DNA from: Chimonanthus salicifolius
Taxonomy: Eukaryota > Streptophyta > Magnoliopsida > Laurales > Calycanthaceae
DNA: 64,000 nucleotides
Assembly (NCBI GenBank): GCA_013350335.1
Contig: CM023537.1
Coordinates: 50,786,608-50,850,607, forward strand
Reading direction: 5' to 3'
The notes under the pieces were generated by a model. The model was not told the DNA's origin. It saw only the letters and a list, made by a program, of their open reading frames with translations, and did not search any database. The translations under genes were made by a program, and so were the position numbers. Below are positions 60,990 through 64,000 of this stretch, one piece after another; the stretch's first letter is position 1; each line of letters begins with the position of its first letter.

Positions 60990-62126
60990 TCAAGTTCCCC
61001 TCTGCCTTCTCCAATGCTCGTAATCAGGATCATCGGTAGGCAATTCAAATCGACATACAGGGCAAGTGTTCCGAATCTCCAGCCAAGGTAAAATGCACTC
61101 TCCATGATAATGGTGGGTACATGGGAGGCACTTTGCTTCTTCCTCCAATGAAATCTCATTCTGACAAACTGCACAAATGACATTCTTGAGGATGACCGTT
61201 GGCAGATTCTGGACAGTTGATTTTGCAGCTGGAAGGCTACCCCTGATTGAATCAAAATCAAATGGAGCAAATTCTACAAATTCGATAAATTCATCGCCCT
61301 GATTCTGCTCAAAGAACTCATCTCTATTATCATCTCCTTCACTGTCATCAACAATCACATCATAAGAATAATAATCAACTTCAATCCCAAACCCTAACCC
61401 CAACCCCTGCTCCAAAAGATTAGTACCCACTTCAACATTCTCTTCTAAAAACTGAGAATCTGACCTTTCAATGGGAATCAAATCAGGGTAGAAAAATTCA
61501 TCAATAAAAAACATGTCAGAGTCATTGAGATCCATATATGATTCTGAATCCAAATTGGGCATTTGAGAATCTGAGCTTCCAATGGGATTCACATCAGGGT
61601 TGAAAAATTCGTCAATAAAAAACCCATCAGAGTCATTGAGATCCATATATGATTCTGAATCCAAATTGGGCATTTTAGAATCTGAGCTTTCAATGGGATT
61701 CAAATCAGGGTTGAAAAATTCTTCAATAAAAAACCCGTTAGAGTCGTTGAGATCCATATATGATTCTGAATCCAAATCGGACATTTCAGAATCTGAATCG
61801 GCGGACATTTCAGAATCTGAGCTGCCGATTGGAATAAAATCCGGGTTGTAAAATTCGTCAATTAGGATGCTTCCATCGCTTACCTCTTCCCCATCAGAGA
61901 AATTGGAAACCATATCCGTATCGAAATGGGTGGGAAGAAGTTGCTCGCATTCAGAGTCGACCATCATGGAGTTGTTCTCGTCGCCAGCTTTGTTTTCCTT
62001 TTCTTTCTTGGAATCCTCCAACCAGTAACGAGCCCCATCGAAATCCATTGAAGATCTGGCAGGGATGAATCTGTGGCTAGATTTGTTCTCGCTGGAACCG
62101 AGAGAAGAGGAACATCCTGCATCCAT
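60990..62126 (-). CDS. RING-H2 E3 ubiquitin ligase, intact, 378 aa (unit three)
   Basis: This single-exon gene is nearly identical to 40889-42025. The acidic 37-residue repeats, the GLGLGFG tract and the complete C3H2C3 RING finger at the C-terminus are all intact, with every zinc ligand and the conserved tryptophan of ILPWL. Five residue changes separate it from unit two, all outside the RING finger. The Pack-MULE terminus lies 311 bp upstream of the ATG. Likely a soluble E3 ligase with unknown target; paralog redundancy is expected. Confidence 0.9.
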   Translation of the reverse strand: MDAGCSSSLGSSENKSSHRFIPARSSMDFDGARYWLEDSKKEKENKAGDENNSMMVDSECEQLLPTHFDTDMVSNFSDGEEVSDGSILIDEFYNPDFIPIGSSDSEMSADSDSEMSDLDSESYMDLNDSNGFFIEEFFNPDLNPIESSDSKMPNLDSESYMDLNDSDGFFIDEFFNPDVNPIGSSDSQMPNLDSESYMDLNDSDMFFIDEFFYPDLIPIERSDSQFLEENVEVGTNLLEQGLGLGFGIEVDYYSYDVIVDDSEGDDNRDEFFEQNQGDEFIEFVEFAPFDFDSIRGSLPAAKSTVQNLPTVILKNVICAVCQNEISLEEEAKCLPCTHHYHGECILPWLEIRNTCPVCRFELPTDDPDYEHWRRQRGT

Positions 62127-62436
62127 AATATTAGCAAAGAAACCCTACAAAACAAAACTGTTAGCAAAGAAATTAAAAAAAAAAAAAAGAGAAACCTGCA
62201 AAATAAAAACGTTAGCACAGAAATAAAGAAACCCTAAAGAAAGAAATTAGCAGAAAACAATAGCAAATAGAACGATCACAGAGAGCAATAGAACAATGTC
62301 AGAGAGAGTGATCGATGTAGGCAGCAGATCGTAATCGAAAGAGAATCGCAAAGGAAGCAATCAGAGGCAGAAAATGGTTATCGAAAGAGAATCGCAAAGT
62401 AAGCAAACCCAGACACGAGAATGGCATTTATGGAAG

Positions 62437-64000
62437 GGCCCCGCGTTTACCGACTGCACACTCTGATTACCATTTTAGCCCTCTAATTACCATTTACCCC
62501 GGTGTTTCATTCGAGTTAACAGTCAATTCATTCGAACGTAGAATGAATTGATTTTTTTTTAATTTTAAAGTTATTTTTTAAGTATTTTGTAATTTTAAAA
62601 TTTTTAAATTAAATATTCAGACTAATTAAGATAATCTGGTAAAAATACTTTAAAATTTTAAGGTCTTTTGACTCCTAAATATTTAAAACACAGTATTTTA
62701 CAAATAAGGGTATCCCTAAACGGTGCCGAAAACACATTTAGGAATGTCAATAGACCTTAAAGTATTAAAGTATCTAATTAGTCCGGATATTCAATTTGAA
62801 AAATTTTGAAAATACGCGGTGCTTAAAAAATAATGCGCATAGTATATTAAATAATAAAATCTCCTTTAAAACTTTAAAGTTATTTTTTAAGCACTGTATA
62901 TTTCCAAAATTTCTCAAATTGAATATCCGGAATAATTACGGTAACCTTATAAAAATACTTTAAGATTTCAAGGACTTTTGACACTCCTAAATGTGTTTTC
63001 GATACAGCCTAGGGATACCCTTATTTGTAAAATACCGTGTTTTAAATATTTAGGAGTGTCAAAAGACCTTAAAGTCTTAAAATATTTTTATCAGATTATC
63101 GTAATTAGTCTGGATATTTAATTTAATAAATTTTAAAAATACACAGTGCTTAAAAAATAAATTTTAAATTTTAAAGAAAATCAATTCATTCTAATGAATC
63201 GCTGATTCATTCTATCCATTCATTCGAATGAACGGGTGAACAGTAACGCGCATTACTATTCACTTGATTCATTCGAATGAATTAAATTTATATGGGAATT
63301 CGTTCGAACGAATCAAAATTGGGGGATATGCGTCCATTCATTCGAACGAATGCCGAAATGAACTGGGAATTCGTTCAAACCATAGTAACAAATACCGTTC
63401 TCGGGATAATAACGGCAACTGTTAATAACGGGATATTTTCAATTGCCCGGGTTTTTAATGGGAAAATCTCGCAGAAAATATAAATATTTAAAAAATAATA
63501 AATATAAATATAATAAATAATTATATGCATTTGTGCAGCAGTGCTCTGTCAAAAATGATCTTTCTCCTAACTTGTTAGTAGTTTTTCGGGTGTAAATGAG
63601 TTGGGTCAAGTCCAATTTAGGCTAATTTGAACTTGCGAAGAATATTTGTCAAATTGAGTTTGAGCTCAATCGAGTAATCGTCGAGCAAAAGCATCCCTCC
63701 TCAAGTCTACACATCTACCTCTATCATGTATAAAATCTCTATAGTACCTTAAAATTTTTAAATAGATATCCTGTATAAACCTTTTCTGTGTAAAAACTCC
63801 TATATAAACGGGCTAATGGGTGGGCTCAAGCTCAAGTTTTTCTTATACAAGCTCAGTCTTGAATATTGATCAAATAAACGAGCCCACACTCAGACAAATT
63901 TGGGCCCTACCGTCGAAAATGGACAGTCAAAGTCCCAATATATTAAGTATGTGAGACATAGTAACCAATATGCTGATTTTTGAAGTCTTGATCCTAATAA
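62437..64000. mobile_element. Pack-MULE copy 3, cut by window end
   Basis: Starts GGCCCCGCGTTTAC after TATGGAAG (62429-62436). It contains the palindromic modules and the TTCGAACGAA cluster, and reaches the intron part of the DXS fragment at the window end. The solo LTR site is empty (about 63907-63917). Confidence 0.85.

Larger units (their letters stand above)
51327..64000 (-). repeat. Tandem unit three (A-B-part of C), cut by window end
   Basis: Repeats 31203-43870 with very few differences. It starts where module C of unit two (GGTGTAAC) passes directly into module A (AATCATATTAAATG) with no filler DNA. Confidence 0.9.

Overview
The window is nuclear DNA from a flowering plant, probably a eudicot. 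It is AT-rich with large gene-poor stretches and spliceosomal introns. It also holds plant-type LTR retrotransposon remnants with 5-bp target-site duplications (TSDs), hAT-like and Mutator-like DNA elements, and plant gene families (RING-H2 ubiquitin ligase, plant aldo-keto reductase, a DXS fragment). The species cannot be named from the sequence. One 100-N assembly gap lies at 13969-14068.

The window is essentially one locus repeated. I call the ancestral unit A-B-C: A = a broken aldo-keto reductase (AKR) gene; B = an intergenic spacer plus a single-exon RING-H2 E3 ligase gene; C = a Pack-MULE just upstream of the RING promoter, followed by AT-rich DNA and a possible 80-aa gene. A partial unit (B-C) runs 14069-25778, a full unit 31203-51326, and a third unit from about 51327 past the window end. 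Units two and three are about 20.1 kb apart and very similar. Left of the gap the locus runs in the opposite direction: 7612-13968 is an inverted B copy with an intact RING gene on the + strand. Further left are smaller inverted pieces of B (1-1857) and C (1972-3118). The RING gene is therefore present four times: intact at 7978-9120 (+), 40889-42025 (-) and 60990-62126 (-), and frameshifted at 18484-19617 (-).

Transposons date the copies. All three minus-strand RING copies have a 2.4-kb Pack-MULE 310 bp upstream of the start codon. The plus-strand copy has the clean empty site. The Pack-MULE carries an exon-intron fragment of 1-deoxy-D-xylulose-5-phosphate synthase (DXS). In the second unit this fragment is in frame with a repeat-rich leader, giving a 219-codon chimeric ORF. 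Later insertions are copy-specific: a 3.1-kb solo LTR inside the Pack-MULE of unit two, a 3.5-kb LTR (itself hit by a 1.9-kb LTR) at the end of unit one, and a 986-bp hAT-like element in the inverted copy. Every LTR seen here looks like a solo LTR: TG...CA ends and flanking repeats, with no gag-pol between.

The credible functional genes are the three intact RING-H2 genes. The 80/82-aa ORF in C, which has a TATA box, is possible. The AKR genes keep exon 1 and the last two exons but no recognisable middle. Everything else is repeats or spacer.
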